NCBI RefSeq assembly: GCF_000496695.1
Contig: NZ_BAUJ01000043.1
Coordinates: 1-46,227 of the forward strand
DNA: 46,227 bases
Direction of reading: 5' to 3'
Origin: Vibrio halioticoli NBRC 102217
Lineage (GTDB): Bacteria; Pseudomonadota; Gammaproteobacteria; Enterobacterales; Vibrionaceae
Of the stretch, positions 26,672-35,178 are shown in pieces (within the stretch, counting starts at the first letter, position 1; the number at the start of each line of letters is the position of its first letter). The notes below the pieces were generated by a model, which did no database searches, was not told where the DNA came from, and was given only the letters and a program-made list of their open reading frames with translations. The translations under genes and the position numbers were made by a program.

Positions 26672-27280
26672 ATGGTATTAGTAGGCCGTCAAGCACCAGA
26701 TTTCACAGCATCAGCTGTACTAGGCAACGGTGAAATCGTCGATAACTTTAACTTCGCAGAATTCACTAAAGGTAAGAAAGCGGTAGTTTTCTTCTACCCA
26801 CTAGACTTCACTTTCGTATGTCCTTCAGAGTTGATCGCGTTCGACAACCGTTTCCAAGACTTCCAAGATAAAGGCGTTGAAGTAATCGGCGTATCTATCG
26901 ATTCTCAGTTCTCTCACAACGCATGGCGTAACACTGCTATCGATGATGGCGGTATTGGTCAAGTTAAGTATCCTCTAGTTGCTGATATCAAACATGAAAT
27001 CTGCAAAGCATACGACGTTGAGCATCCAGAAGCTGGCGTTGCTTTCCGTGGTTCTTTCCTAATCGACGAAGATGGCCTAGTTCGCCACCAAGTAGTTAAC
27101 GACCTTCCACTAGGCCGTAACATCGATGAAATGCTACGCATGGTTGACGCTCTAAACTTCCACCAAAAGAACGGTGAAGTTTGTCCTGCACAGTGGGAAG
27201 AAGGTAAAGCAGGTATGGACGCATCTCCAACAGGCGTTGCAGCATTCCTATCTGAGCACGCTGAAGACCTAGGTAAATAA
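26672..27280 (+). CDS. 2-Cys peroxiredoxin (AhpC/Prx1 type)
   Basis: A 202-residue thiol peroxidase that reduces hydrogen peroxide and organic peroxides. The peroxidatic cysteine is C50 in DFTFVCPSE and the resolving cysteine is C171 in GEVCPAQW. It has GGIG where sensitive peroxiredoxins have GGLG, and the C-terminus (AFLSEHAEDLGK) lacks the YF motif, so it should resist overoxidation. Strong ribosome site AGGAG. Highly biased codons suggest high expression. It is divergent from oxyR and closed by a very strong terminator. No ahpF reductase follows, so the electron donor is encoded elsewhere. Confidence 0.94.
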   Translation: MVLVGRQAPDFTASAVLGNGEIVDNFNFAEFTKGKKAVVFFYPLDFTFVCPSELIAFDNRFQDFQDKGVEVIGVSIDSQFSHNAWRNTAIDDGGIGQVKYPLVADIKHEICKAYDVEHPEAGVAFRGSFLIDEDGLVRHQVVNDLPLGRNIDEMLRMVDALNFHQKNGEVCPAQWEEGKAGMDASPTGVAAFLSEHAEDLGK

Positions 27281-27310
27281 TTTAAGTCTTACCACAGCAA
27301 TAAAAATTCT

Positions 27311-27347
27311 AAGCCGGTCAATACTTTGTATTGACCGGCTTTTTTTG
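27311..27347 (+). terminator. strong rho-independent terminator of the peroxiredoxin gene
   Basis: A perfect 14-bp stem AAGCCGGTCAATAC/GTATTGACCGGCTT (27311-27324 and 27328-27341) with a TTT loop and a run of eight T residues (27340-27347). It separates the peroxiredoxin from ppk. Confidence 0.96.
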
Positions 27348-27414
27348 TTTGCTATTCACTCCACTCGCTTCCTTTTTCACCGTGATACGTATTTTTTTAC
27401 CGCTTATGTGGTAA

Positions 27415-27448
27415 TTGTCACACAAATGAAATCCTACCGTAATAATAT
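27415..27448 (+). promoter_or_regulatory. putative Pho box and -10 element of ppk-ppx
   Basis: Two 7-mers, TTGTCAC (27415-27421) and ATGAAAT (27426-27432), with 11-base period resemble a PhoB site (compare TTGTCAC in E. coli phoA). Ten bases later comes TAATAT (27443-27448), a plausible -10. The geometry equals that upstream of nptA and phoB in this window. It lies about 60 bases before ppk. Confidence 0.55.
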
Positions 27449-27507
27449 TTTCGCCATCCAATGTTTGACATTTCCCCCGCATTGTAATTTAGAAAAACGG
27501 AATAGCG

Positions 27508-29601
27508 ATGAGCACAGAAAAACTATATGTAGAAAAAGAACTTAGCTGGCTTTCTTTCAATGAGCGCGTGCTGCAAGAAGCCGCTGACAAATCAGTTCCA
27601 TTGATCGAAAGAATCCGCTTCCTAGGTATCTTCTCAAACAACCTAGATGAGTTCTACAAAGTGCGCTTCTCTGATGTAAAACGCCGTATTTTGATCAACC
27701 AAGAACACAAACGCCAAGACAAATCCAAACGTCTACTCAGTAAAATGCAAAGTAAAGCCATGAAACTTAATCAAAAGTTTGATGAGCTTTACGGCGAATT
27801 ACTTCTGGAAATGGCGCGCCGTCGAATCTTCTTAGTAAATGAATCTCAAATTGATCAAACTCAGCAACAATGGATCAAGAAGTTCTTTCGCAAAGAGGTG
27901 CTTCCTCACATCACACCTATCGTGATGCACGAAGAAATCAACGTATTAGATTTCCTTAAAGATGAATGTGCCTACCTTTGTGTCTCCCTAGTTAAGAACA
28001 ATGTTTCTCAATATGCACTTTTAGAAATCCCAACCGACCATTTACCTCGATTTGTGATGGTTCCTGAGCAAAAAGGCAATCGCAGAAAAACCATTATCCT
28101 TCTCGACAACGTCATACGTCACTGTCTTGATGATATTTTTGGTGATTTCTTTGAATACGATGAAATCAACTGTTATTCAATGAAGATGACTCGTGATGCA
28201 GAATATGACTTAAGTTACGAAGTAGAGCACAGTCTACTAGAACAAATGTCGGAAGGGCTTAGCCAACGTCTTTCTGCGATGCCGGTACGTTTTGTGTATG
28301 AAAAAACCATGCCAGCAGCAATGCTTGAGTTTCTATGCCGTAAACTAGAAATCTCTAACTACGACAGTTTAATTCCGGGTGGTCGTTACCATAACTTTAA
28401 AGACTTTATTGGCTTCCCTAATGTAGGGCGTGATTACTTAGAAAATAAACCACTTCCGCCAATAAAAGCAGCGGTATTTGATAACTATCGTAACAGTTTT
28501 GATGCGATTCGTGCCGAGGATATTCTTCTTCATTATCCTTACCACACCTTTGATCACATCTCTGAGCTTGTTCGAGAAGCCTCTTTTGATCCTAAGGTCA
28601 TTAGCATAAAGATTAATATCTATCGTGTTGCGAAAGGTTCAAGACTGATGAACTCGCTTATCGATGCTGTCAACAACGGTAAGAACGTCACCGTTGTGGT
28701 AGAACTGCAAGCTCGCTTTGATGAAAAAGCCAATATCTTATGGTCAAAACGCCTTACTGACGCAGGTGTACACGTTATTTTTGGCGCGCCGGGCCTTAAA
28801 ATTCACTCTAAGTTATTGCTTATTAACCGTAGAGAAGGCGAAACCATCAAACGTTACGCGCATATTGGTACAGGTAACTTCCATGAAAAAACCGCGCGTA
28901 TTTATACCGATTTCTCACTACTAACGGCTAAGCAAGAAATCACCGATGAAGTACGCCAAGTGTTTGGTTACATTGAAAACCCTTATCGTCCAGTGAAGTT
29001 TAAACAGCTGATTGTGTCACCAAGAAACTCTCGTGAGCGTCTGTACGAATTGATCGACTGCGAAATTGAGCACGCAAACGAAGGCCGTAAATCAGGCATT
29101 ACTTTAAAAGTAAATAACTTGGTTGATAAAGGTTTGATCAACAAGCTCTACCAAGCAAGTACTGCAGGTGTGCCTGTGCGTATGATTATCCGCGGTATGT
29201 GTTCTCTAGTGCCGGGGGTTGAAGGTGTGAGTGACAACATTCAAATTATCAGTGTGATTGACCGATTCCTTGAGCACCCAAGAGTGCTTATTACTGAAAA
29301 TAATGGTGACAATAAAGTCTATATCTCTTCTGCTGACTGGATGACTCGCAATATGGAAAACCGCATTGAGGTTGCAGCCCCAGTTAACGATCCTCAATTA
29401 AAACAGAGAATTAAAGATATTATCGAGCTACAATTCACGGACACAGTCAAAGCTCGATGGATCGATAAAGAGATGTCGAATGCTTATGTGGCACGAGGTA
29501 ATCGCCGTAAAGTTAGATCTCAAGTGGCGACCTACAATTACATCAAGCAAACCGAAAAACAGGTAAGAAAACTGAGTGAGCCAGCAATTGAAACAGCCTA
29601 A
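27508..29601 (+). CDS. ppk: polyphosphate kinase 1
   Basis: A 697-residue enzyme that reversibly polymerises the gamma-phosphate of ATP into polyphosphate at the membrane. The N-terminal [21 protein letters not shown] and [10 protein letters not shown] segments are typical. The phosphorylated histidine is H433 in [12 protein letters not shown] (H435 in E. coli). The C-terminal domain has [18 protein letters not shown]. All domains (N, head, C1, C2 phospholipase D-like) are present, and length is normal. It overlaps ppx by 26 bases, and a Pho-box-like sequence precedes it, which fits phosphate-starvation control. Confidence 0.97.
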   Translation: MSTEKLYVEKELSWLSFNERVLQEAADKSVPLIERIRFLGIFSNNLDEFYKVRFSDVKRRILINQEHKRQDKSKRLLSKMQSKAMKLNQKFDELYGELLLEMARRRIFLVNESQIDQTQQQWIKKFFRKEVLPHITPIVMHEEINVLDFLKDECAYLCVSLVKNNVSQYALLEIPTDHLPRFVMVPEQKGNRRKTIILLDNVIRHCLDDIFGDFFEYDEINCYSMKMTRDAEYDLSYEVEHSLLEQMSEGLSQRLSAMPVRFVYEKTMPAAMLEFLCRKLEISNYDSLIPGGRYHNFKDFIGFPNVGRDYLENKPLPPIKAAVFDNYRNSFDAIRAEDILLHYPYHTFDHISELVREASFDPKVISIKINIYRVAKGSRLMNSLIDAVNNGKNVTVVVELQARFDEKANILWSKRLTDAGVHVIFGAPGLKIHSKLLLINRREGETIKRYAHIGTGNFHEKTARIYTDFSLLTAKQEITDEVRQVFGYIENPYRPVKFKQLIVSPRNSRERLYELIDCEIEHANEGRKSGITLKVNNLVDKGLINKLYQASTAGVPVRMIIRGMCSLVPGVEGVSDNIQIISVIDRFLEHPRVLITENNGDNKVYISSADWMTRNMENRIEVAAPVNDPQLKQRIKDIIELQFTDTVKARWIDKEMSNAYVARGNRRKVRSQVATYNYIKQTEKQVRKLSEPAIETA

Positions 29602-31126
29602 CTCAACACAAAATAGTGAAGCTGCTCTAGAAAAGGATATCGCCGCCATCGACCTTGGCTCTAACAGCTTCCATATGGTAGTTGCTAAGGTTGTTGGACA
29701 AGACTTACAAATAGTCAGTCGCCACAAGCAACGAGTGAAACTCGCCAGTGGCTTAGATGAGCACAACCTCTTATCTGAAGAATCCATGCAACGTGGGCTA
29801 GATTGCCTAGCTATGTTTTCTGAACGACTGGAAGGCTTTAAAGTCAATAACGTTCGAATGGTTGCTACCCATACCTTACGTATTGCCAAAAACGCCAACC
29901 AGTTTATTCAACGAGCACAGCAGGTGCTTCCCTTCCCTATCGAATTGATTCCCGGGGAGGAAGAAGCACGTTTGATCTATCTTGGCGTTGCGCATACTCA
30001 GCCGGTATCAAAGAACAAATTAGTTATCGATATCGGCGGTGGAAGCACCGAGCTCATCATTGGTGAAGGCTTTGACTCTGAACTAGTCAACAGCCAACAA
30101 ATGGGCTGTGTTAGCTATGCTCATCGCTATTTTAGCGATGGCAAACTCACCAGTAACAACTTTACTGAGGCCAACCTTGCCGCGCAACGTCAGCTTGAGT
30201 TTTTAGCCAAGCAGTACAAACAACGTGGTTGGGAACTAGCATTAGGCTCATCAGGTACAGTGAAAGCTATCCGCGAATGTCTGATTTCACTTGGTTTTGA
30301 AGATGGCATAATCACCTCTAAACGACTTAAAAAACTCACCACTCACCTATGTGAATTTAAACGCGTTGATAAGATTGTTATAAAAGGGATTTTAGAAGAG
30401 CGATTGTCTGTTCTTGCTCCCGGCGTTGCTATCTTACAAGCGATATTAGAATCGCTAGATATTGATGAGTTGCATTATTCTCCCGGCGCTTTGCGAGAGG
30501 GCGTAATGTACGAAATGGAGAAAAAGTTTACTCACTCTGATATTCGGATGCGCACCGCAGAAAATCTGGCACTAAAACATCGAATCGATGTTGAACAAGC
30601 CAACCGAGTAAGAGTGCATGCTAAGCACTTCCTCAAACAAGTGATCAGCGACACCGATTTAGAGAAAAACAGTGAGTTAGTGAAACTGCTTAACTGGGCG
30701 GCACTGCTACATGAAGTGGGCCTTAGTTTGAGTTATCGCGGTTATCATCGTCACTCTCATTATCTATTACAGCACACCAATATGCCGGGCTTTAATAGTG
30801 AGCAACAACGACTGATCGCCACTTTAGCTCGTTATCAACGTAAAGCGTTAAAGCTGAACGAGATGCAAGAGTTTAGCCTGTATGCGAAAAATAACATTCT
30901 CGACCTGATTAAGATTTTGCGCTTAGCCATTGTCATCAATGTGTCTCGAAACGATGCCAAAGCCAATTTATGGCAATTGACCATTAAAGATGGCGAATGG
31001 ATTTTGACACACACCGCGCCAGAATACTTTACTGAAAATAGCCTGCTTCTGTTAGGTTTAGAGCAAGAGCAGCTGTATTGGAAAAACGCAGGGTGGACAT
31101 TAACCCTTCCGTTTCCACATAAATAA
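29576..31126 (+). CDS. ppx: exopolyphosphatase
   Basis: A 516-residue Ppx/GppA enzyme that releases phosphate from polyphosphate chain ends. The ASKHA-fold ATP-like motifs are present: [15 protein letters not shown] (about 23-37), and [13 protein letters not shown] (about 151-163). The C-terminal HD-like half contains the [22 protein letters not shown] segment, placing it with PPX rather than the shorter forms. Start GTG at 29576, 26 bases inside ppk, so synthesis of the opposing enzymes is coupled. A terminator follows directly. Confidence 0.95.
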   Translation: MSQQLKQPNSTQNSEAALEKDIAAIDLGSNSFHMVVAKVVGQDLQIVSRHKQRVKLASGLDEHNLLSEESMQRGLDCLAMFSERLEGFKVNNVRMVATHTLRIAKNANQFIQRAQQVLPFPIELIPGEEEARLIYLGVAHTQPVSKNKLVIDIGGGSTELIIGEGFDSELVNSQQMGCVSYAHRYFSDGKLTSNNFTEANLAAQRQLEFLAKQYKQRGWELALGSSGTVKAIRECLISLGFEDGIITSKRLKKLTTHLCEFKRVDKIVIKGILEERLSVLAPGVAILQAILESLDIDELHYSPGALREGVMYEMEKKFTHSDIRMRTAENLALKHRIDVEQANRVRVHAKHFLKQVISDTDLEKNSELVKLLNWAALLHEVGLSLSYRGYHRHSHYLLQHTNMPGFNSEQQRLIATLARYQRKALKLNEMQEFSLYAKNNILDLIKILRLAIVINVSRNDAKANLWQLTIKDGEWILTHTAPEYFTENSLLLLGLEQEQLYWKNAGWTLTLPFPHK

Positions 31127-31134
31127 GTAAAACC

Positions 31135-31163
31135 ACAAAGGACTCTTGGAGTCCTTTGTTTTT
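31135..31163 (+). terminator. rho-independent terminator of ppk-ppx
   Basis: Perfect 11-bp stem ACAAAGGACTC/GAGTCCTTTGT (31135-31145 and 31149-31159) with a TTG loop and a short T-run, nine bases after the ppx stop. cutC therefore probably has its own weak promoter or depends on readthrough. Confidence 0.92.
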
Positions 31164-31198
31164 CTATAACTTTAGATCTCTATAAATCAGGTTTTTTT

Positions 31199-31945
31199 AT
31201 GCCGTATCAAATTGAAGTGTGTATCGACAACATTGAGTCACTCAGCACTGCAATAAAAGCAGGAGCCACTCGTATCGAGCTATGCTCGTCCTTAACTTTG
31301 GGAGGACTCACCCCAAGCTACGGCTTCATGCGACAAGCCAAGCAACACGCTAGCATCCCTATTTACGCCATGATTAGACCGCGTCAGGGAGACTTCTTAT
31401 TCTCTGAGGCCGAAGTGGCAATCATGCTAGAAGACATCAAAGCTGCTAAACGTGCCAAGCTAGATGGCGTAGTTATTGGCATTCTAACGGCGCAAGCTGA
31501 GGTGAATTACGAAGCGTGTCAGAAACTTGTTGATGCGGCAACGGGGATGGGTGTGACCTTTCATCGAGCGATCGACCAATGTAAGAACATCACACAGGCA
31601 CTGGAAGATGTTATCAAGCTAGGATGTGAGCGAGTGCTAACTTCAGGGCAAAAAAGCACAGCAGAACAAGGCGTTGCTACTCTAGCAAACATGCATCAAC
31701 AAGCGGCAGGGCGTATTAACATCATGGCGGGCGCAGGCGTTAATGCTCACAATGCCCAGTACATTATTGAGCAAAGCGGCGTTGATGAATTGCACCTATC
31801 AGGTAAAAGCGTGCGCCCAAGTCACATGCTCCATATCCAAAATGAAGCGCAAATGGGCGCGAATACTATCGATGATTTTCAGATCCCAGTAACGGATTTT
31901 AATGCCATTCAAGCCATGAAGCAGACGTTAGACAATATTCGCTAA
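31199..31945 (+). CDS. cutC: CutC family protein
   Basis: A 248-residue single-domain TIM barrel, the usual length for CutC. Family stretches include IEVCIDNIESLSTAIKAGATRIELCSSLTLGGLTPSYG at the start, IYAMIRPRQGDF, and RVLTSGQKSTAEQG. CutC was linked to copper homeostasis in E. coli, but a direct role is disputed. The gene ends in a convergent overlap with phoU: the two stop codons share bases 31943-31944. Confidence 0.92.
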   Translation: MPYQIEVCIDNIESLSTAIKAGATRIELCSSLTLGGLTPSYGFMRQAKQHASIPIYAMIRPRQGDFLFSEAEVAIMLEDIKAAKRAKLDGVVIGILTAQAEVNYEACQKLVDAATGMGVTFHRAIDQCKNITQALEDVIKLGCERVLTSGQKSTAEQGVATLANMHQQAAGRINIMAGAGVNAHNAQYIIEQSGVDELHLSGKSVRPSHMLHIQNEAQMGANTIDDFQIPVTDFNAIQAMKQTLDNIR

Positions 31946-32649
31946 ACAGATTCACTGCCTTTGTATTTATCAATTTCTTGGTTGTCTGAGTGTCGAACGT
32001 CTTTCCCTTTGACGCAGTAAATAATGTATTCACAAATATTCTGACAGCGGTCTCCCACTCGTTCAATCGCTCGTGCTGACCACATGACTTGTAAGATGGT
32101 TGGGATCATGTTCGGTTCATCCATCATGTTTTGTGTCAGTTGGCGGATAATATTTTGATACTCTTCATCCACCCTATCATCCATATCATAGATGTGTGCA
32201 GCAGCGTCAATATCGAGGCGAGCAAAGGCATCTAACACTTGATGCAACATACCTATCGCTAAGCGACACAGAGGTTCTAATGAGTTTTGATAACGAGGAT
32301 CAGAGCTTTTGTTCTCTAACGAGGTGCGAGCAAGGTGAGAAGCCACATCGCCAATACGTTCGAGCTCGGTAATGGTTTTGATGATGCTCATAACCAGCCT
32401 TAAATCACCCGCCGTCGGCTGACGTCTGGCAATAATTCGAGTACAAGCTTCATCAATGACCACTTCCATCGAATTTACGTTATGATCCTCGGCAACCACT
32501 TTCTTTGCCAATTGATAATCTTGTTTAACCAAAGAACGTAACGCATACGCTAATTGCTGTTCAACCAAACCACCCATGGTTAAAACATGACTACGAATAG
32601 CCTCAAGCTCTACGTTATATTGCCCTGATATATGGCGACCTGTGTGCAT
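31942..32649 (-). CDS. phoU: phosphate signalling complex protein PhoU
   Basis: A 235-residue all-helical protein made of two PhoU repeats, each with the acidic metal-binding motif (about VIDEACTRIIARRQPTAGDLRLVMSIIKTITELERIGD in the first and ARAIERVGDRCQNICEYIIY in the second). PhoU links PstB with PhoR and keeps the Pho response off when phosphate is plentiful. It is the last gene of the phoBR-pst cluster, 27 bases after pstB. Its stop overlaps that of cutC on the other strand. Confidence 0.96.
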   Translation of the reverse strand: MHTGRHISGQYNVELEAIRSHVLTMGGLVEQQLAYALRSLVKQDYQLAKKVVAEDHNVNSMEVVIDEACTRIIARRQPTAGDLRLVMSIIKTITELERIGDVASHLARTSLENKSSDPRYQNSLEPLCRLAIGMLHQVLDAFARLDIDAAAHIYDMDDRVDEEYQNIIRQLTQNMMDEPNMIPTILQVMWSARAIERVGDRCQNICEYIIYCVKGKDVRHSDNQEIDKYKGSESV

Positions 32650-32660
32650 TTAGCTTAATA

Positions 32661-32684
32661 CTCCTTAACCAATGCCTTAACCAA
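32661..32684. repeat. 12-base tandem duplication at the pstB stop / phoU ribosome site
   Basis: CCTTAACCAATG occurs twice head to tail (32661-32672 and 32673-32684). On the minus strand each copy carries TAAGG; the inner copy contains the actual pstB stop, and the outer copy forms part of the phoU ribosome-binding region. It looks like a recent slippage duplication. Confidence 0.85.
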
Positions 32685-33501
32685 TGCGACCTGTGATGTA
32701 GTCTTCCGTTTTCTTCTCTTTTGGCGAAGTAAATACCGTATCTGTATCTGCATATTCGACAATGCGCCCCATATGCACAAAAGCGGTAAAATCACTGACC
32801 CTTGCCGCCTGTTGCATGTTATGTGTCACGATAACCACGGTATATTTCGTTTTTAAATCGTTGATCAACTCTTCAATGGTTAACGTTGAAATCGGGTCTA
32901 ATGATGAAGTCGGTTCATCCAGCAGTAGCACTTCAGGTTCAATGGCAATGGCTCTAGCAATCACCAGACGCTGCTGCTGACCTGCGGCTAAACTGACCGC
33001 GCTTTCATGCAGACGATTTTTTACTTCGTCCCATAATCCTGCACCACGTAATGCTCGCTCACAACAATCATCAAGCACTCGACTGTTGCGAATACCTTGC
33101 AACCTAAGCCCAAAAATAACGTTTTCATACACAGTTTTAGGGAATGGATTTGGCTTTTGAAACACCATACCAATGCGTCGTCTCAGTGCTGAGACATCCA
33201 CATCTTCACCGTAAATATCATGCCCTAATAGTCGAATAGCCCCTTCAACCTTACACCCCTCAACCAAATCATTCATACGATTGATTGAGCGCATAATGGT
33301 GGATTTACCACAACCCGACGGTCCAATGAAGGCCGTTACTTTACCTTTTGGTATGCGCATTGAAATATCATGCAATACCTGTTTTTTACGATAATAAAGA
33401 TTGAGATTTTCTATCTCTATTGCCGTATTTTTTTCAGATAAGTTAGCAACATCAAGAGGTCGCAAGACATTTATGTTTGCAGAGCTAGAATACATGATCA
33501 T
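32677..33501 (-). CDS. pstB: phosphate ABC transporter ATP-binding protein PstB
   Basis: A 274-residue ABC ATPase from the ATG at 33501; ATG at 33495 or TTG at 33504 are also possible, since the start overlaps the pstA end by about 17 bases. Walker [10 protein letters not shown] (60-68), Q-loop FQKPNPFP, Walker B LLLDE (192-196) and the switch histidine in VIVTHNMQQ are intact. The ABC signature reads LAAGQQQR (from residue 171) instead of LSGGQQQR of E. coli PstB: both the serine and the first glycine are alanine. It would energise the PstCA channel. Followed by phoU after 27 bases. Confidence 0.95.
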   Translation of the reverse strand: MIMYSSSANINVLRPLDVANLSEKNTAIEIENLNLYYRKKQVLHDISMRIPKGKVTAFIGPSGCGKSTIMRSINRMNDLVEGCKVEGAIRLLGHDIYGEDVDVSALRRRIGMVFQKPNPFPKTVYENVIFGLRLQGIRNSRVLDDCCERALRGAGLWDEVKNRLHESAVSLAAGQQQRLVIARAIAIEPEVLLLDEPTSSLDPISTLTIEELINDLKTKYTVVIVTHNMQQAARVSDFTAFVHMGRIVEYADTDTVFTSPKEKKTEDYITGRIG

Positions 33502-35164
33502 CAAATCCTAAATTTCGGTAGCTATTACGTAAAGAGTTTCTGATGCGAATTGCGATTAAATTCAATCCGACAATGACGGTCACAAGTAGCATAGAGGTTG
33601 CGTACACCAACGACTTTGCTCCTTCTAAATTGGTTGTCTGAAAACCCGCATCATAAATATGAAAACCTAAATGCATAAACTTACGCTCTAGGTGCATATA
33701 AGGAAATTGTCCATCAATGGGTAAGTTTGGAGCCAGTTTCACCACCCCAACCAGCATCAATGGCGCAACTTCACCGGCCGCTCGTGCTACCGCTAAAATC
33801 AAAGCGGTTAACACCGCAGGCATTGCCATAGGCAACACGACTTTAAAAATGGTTTCCGATTTCGTCGCGCCAAGTGCAAAGGCACCATCTCTGACCGATT
33901 TTGGTATGCGAGATAAGCCATCTTCGATGGTCACCACCACCACAGGCAGCGTCAGCATAGCTAAAGTCAAAGAAGCCCATAATAAACCGGGCGTACCAAA
34001 GGTCGGCGCAGGCAAATTATCCGAGTAAAAGATCTCATCAATACTGCCACCTAAGGTATAAACAAAGAAACCTAGCCCAAATACCCCATACACAATAGAC
34101 GGCACACCCGCCAAGTTTTGCACCGTAATACGCATTAAGCGGGTTATCCAATGCTTATGTGCGTATTCATGTAAATACAACCCTGCCAGAACACCCAAAG
34201 GCATTACCGCTACCGACATTAAGATCACTAATAAGATAGTGCCAAATATGGCAGGAAAAACTCCACCCTCAGAGTTAGACTCTCTCGGCTCTGAAATCAG
34301 AAAATTCACACCTTGTTTAAACCAATGTCCAAGCTTATCCACTAAGGTCATTTGATTAGGGTACCAAGCATCTAATATGGTGCCAAAGCTAATGCGGTGC
34401 AGATCATTATTCATATCTTTAACCACCAGCATATGCTGCTCAATATGCTCTCGGATCTGCTCTATGTGCAATTCTGCTTGGGTTCTATTGGCGCGTAATT
34501 GCTCTTCTATTGATTCTAATTCGGCAATGCGCTGGTGATCGTTAGACCCGTCTTCCAACAGTCTATTTAGCACCGACTCCTTTCTTTCTATACCTTTTGT
34601 TAAAGGCTGCACCGCATTCTCAAACAGGGTTTCAATCTTTTCATGTTCAGACTCGGTGAGTTTCAGCAATTGTTCAAGCTGTTGTGATGACTGAATCGTT
34701 TCGGTTTTCCCGTCACTTTCAGAGGCAACAACTCGCCCAAAAAACTGCCCACCGCGTTTTCTTTCTATCACCAACAAATCTGGCTCAGCAACAGGCTTAG
34801 ACCATGCGTGAGTAAATTGAGAAACAAACCCATGGCCATACACATCACGATTGCCTACTTTAATGACTAAGCGTTCAAGCTCAGGCAAGGTTTCTTCCGC
34901 TAACTGCTGGCGTAACTTGCTTGGAATCGCTTGACGCTGAGTAATCGACAGTTGTTCCCAAGGCACATCTTGCCTTTGATACACCTGTCCAATTAAAGAT
35001 TGGCCCGTTTCATTCTTCCACTCATACACCGTGTGTGGCCAAAAATGCCCCATCCCTTTCCAACCAATAAACAGCAGTACCGCCAGCATAGATAAAATAC
35101 TGATCGTTACGGCCATTGATGTTAGCCAAATCCACGGTTTTCCTGATCTGAACCAATTAATCAC
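33485..35164 (-). CDS. pstA: phosphate ABC transporter permease PstA, enlarged form
   Basis: A 559-residue permease, almost twice the roughly 300 residues of E. coli PstA. One membrane helix (about 14-34) is followed by an extra domain (about 40-300) that includes a probable coiled coil (about 160-248, rich in Glu, Gln and Leu), then the typical permease half from about 303 with five or six helices and the EAA loop ([20 protein letters not shown]). The topology would place the extra domain outside the cytoplasmic membrane. Start GTG with AGGA ribosome site, 14 bases after pstC; overlaps pstB. Confidence 0.93.
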   Translation of the reverse strand: MINWFRSGKPWIWLTSMAVTISILSMLAVLLFIGWKGMGHFWPHTVYEWKNETGQSLIGQVYQRQDVPWEQLSITQRQAIPSKLRQQLAEETLPELERLVIKVGNRDVYGHGFVSQFTHAWSKPVAEPDLLVIERKRGGQFFGRVVASESDGKTETIQSSQQLEQLLKLTESEHEKIETLFENAVQPLTKGIERKESVLNRLLEDGSNDHQRIAELESIEEQLRANRTQAELHIEQIREHIEQHMLVVKDMNNDLHRISFGTILDAWYPNQMTLVDKLGHWFKQGVNFLISEPRESNSEGGVFPAIFGTILLVILMSVAVMPLGVLAGLYLHEYAHKHWITRLMRITVQNLAGVPSIVYGVFGLGFFVYTLGGSIDEIFYSDNLPAPTFGTPGLLWASLTLAMLTLPVVVVTIEDGLSRIPKSVRDGAFALGATKSETIFKVVLPMAMPAVLTALILAVARAAGEVAPLMLVGVVKLAPNLPIDGQFPYMHLERKFMHLGFHIYDAGFQTTNLEGAKSLVYATSMLLVTVIVGLNLIAIRIRNSLRNSYRNLGFDDHVF

Positions 35165-35178
35165 TCGATTATTCCTGC

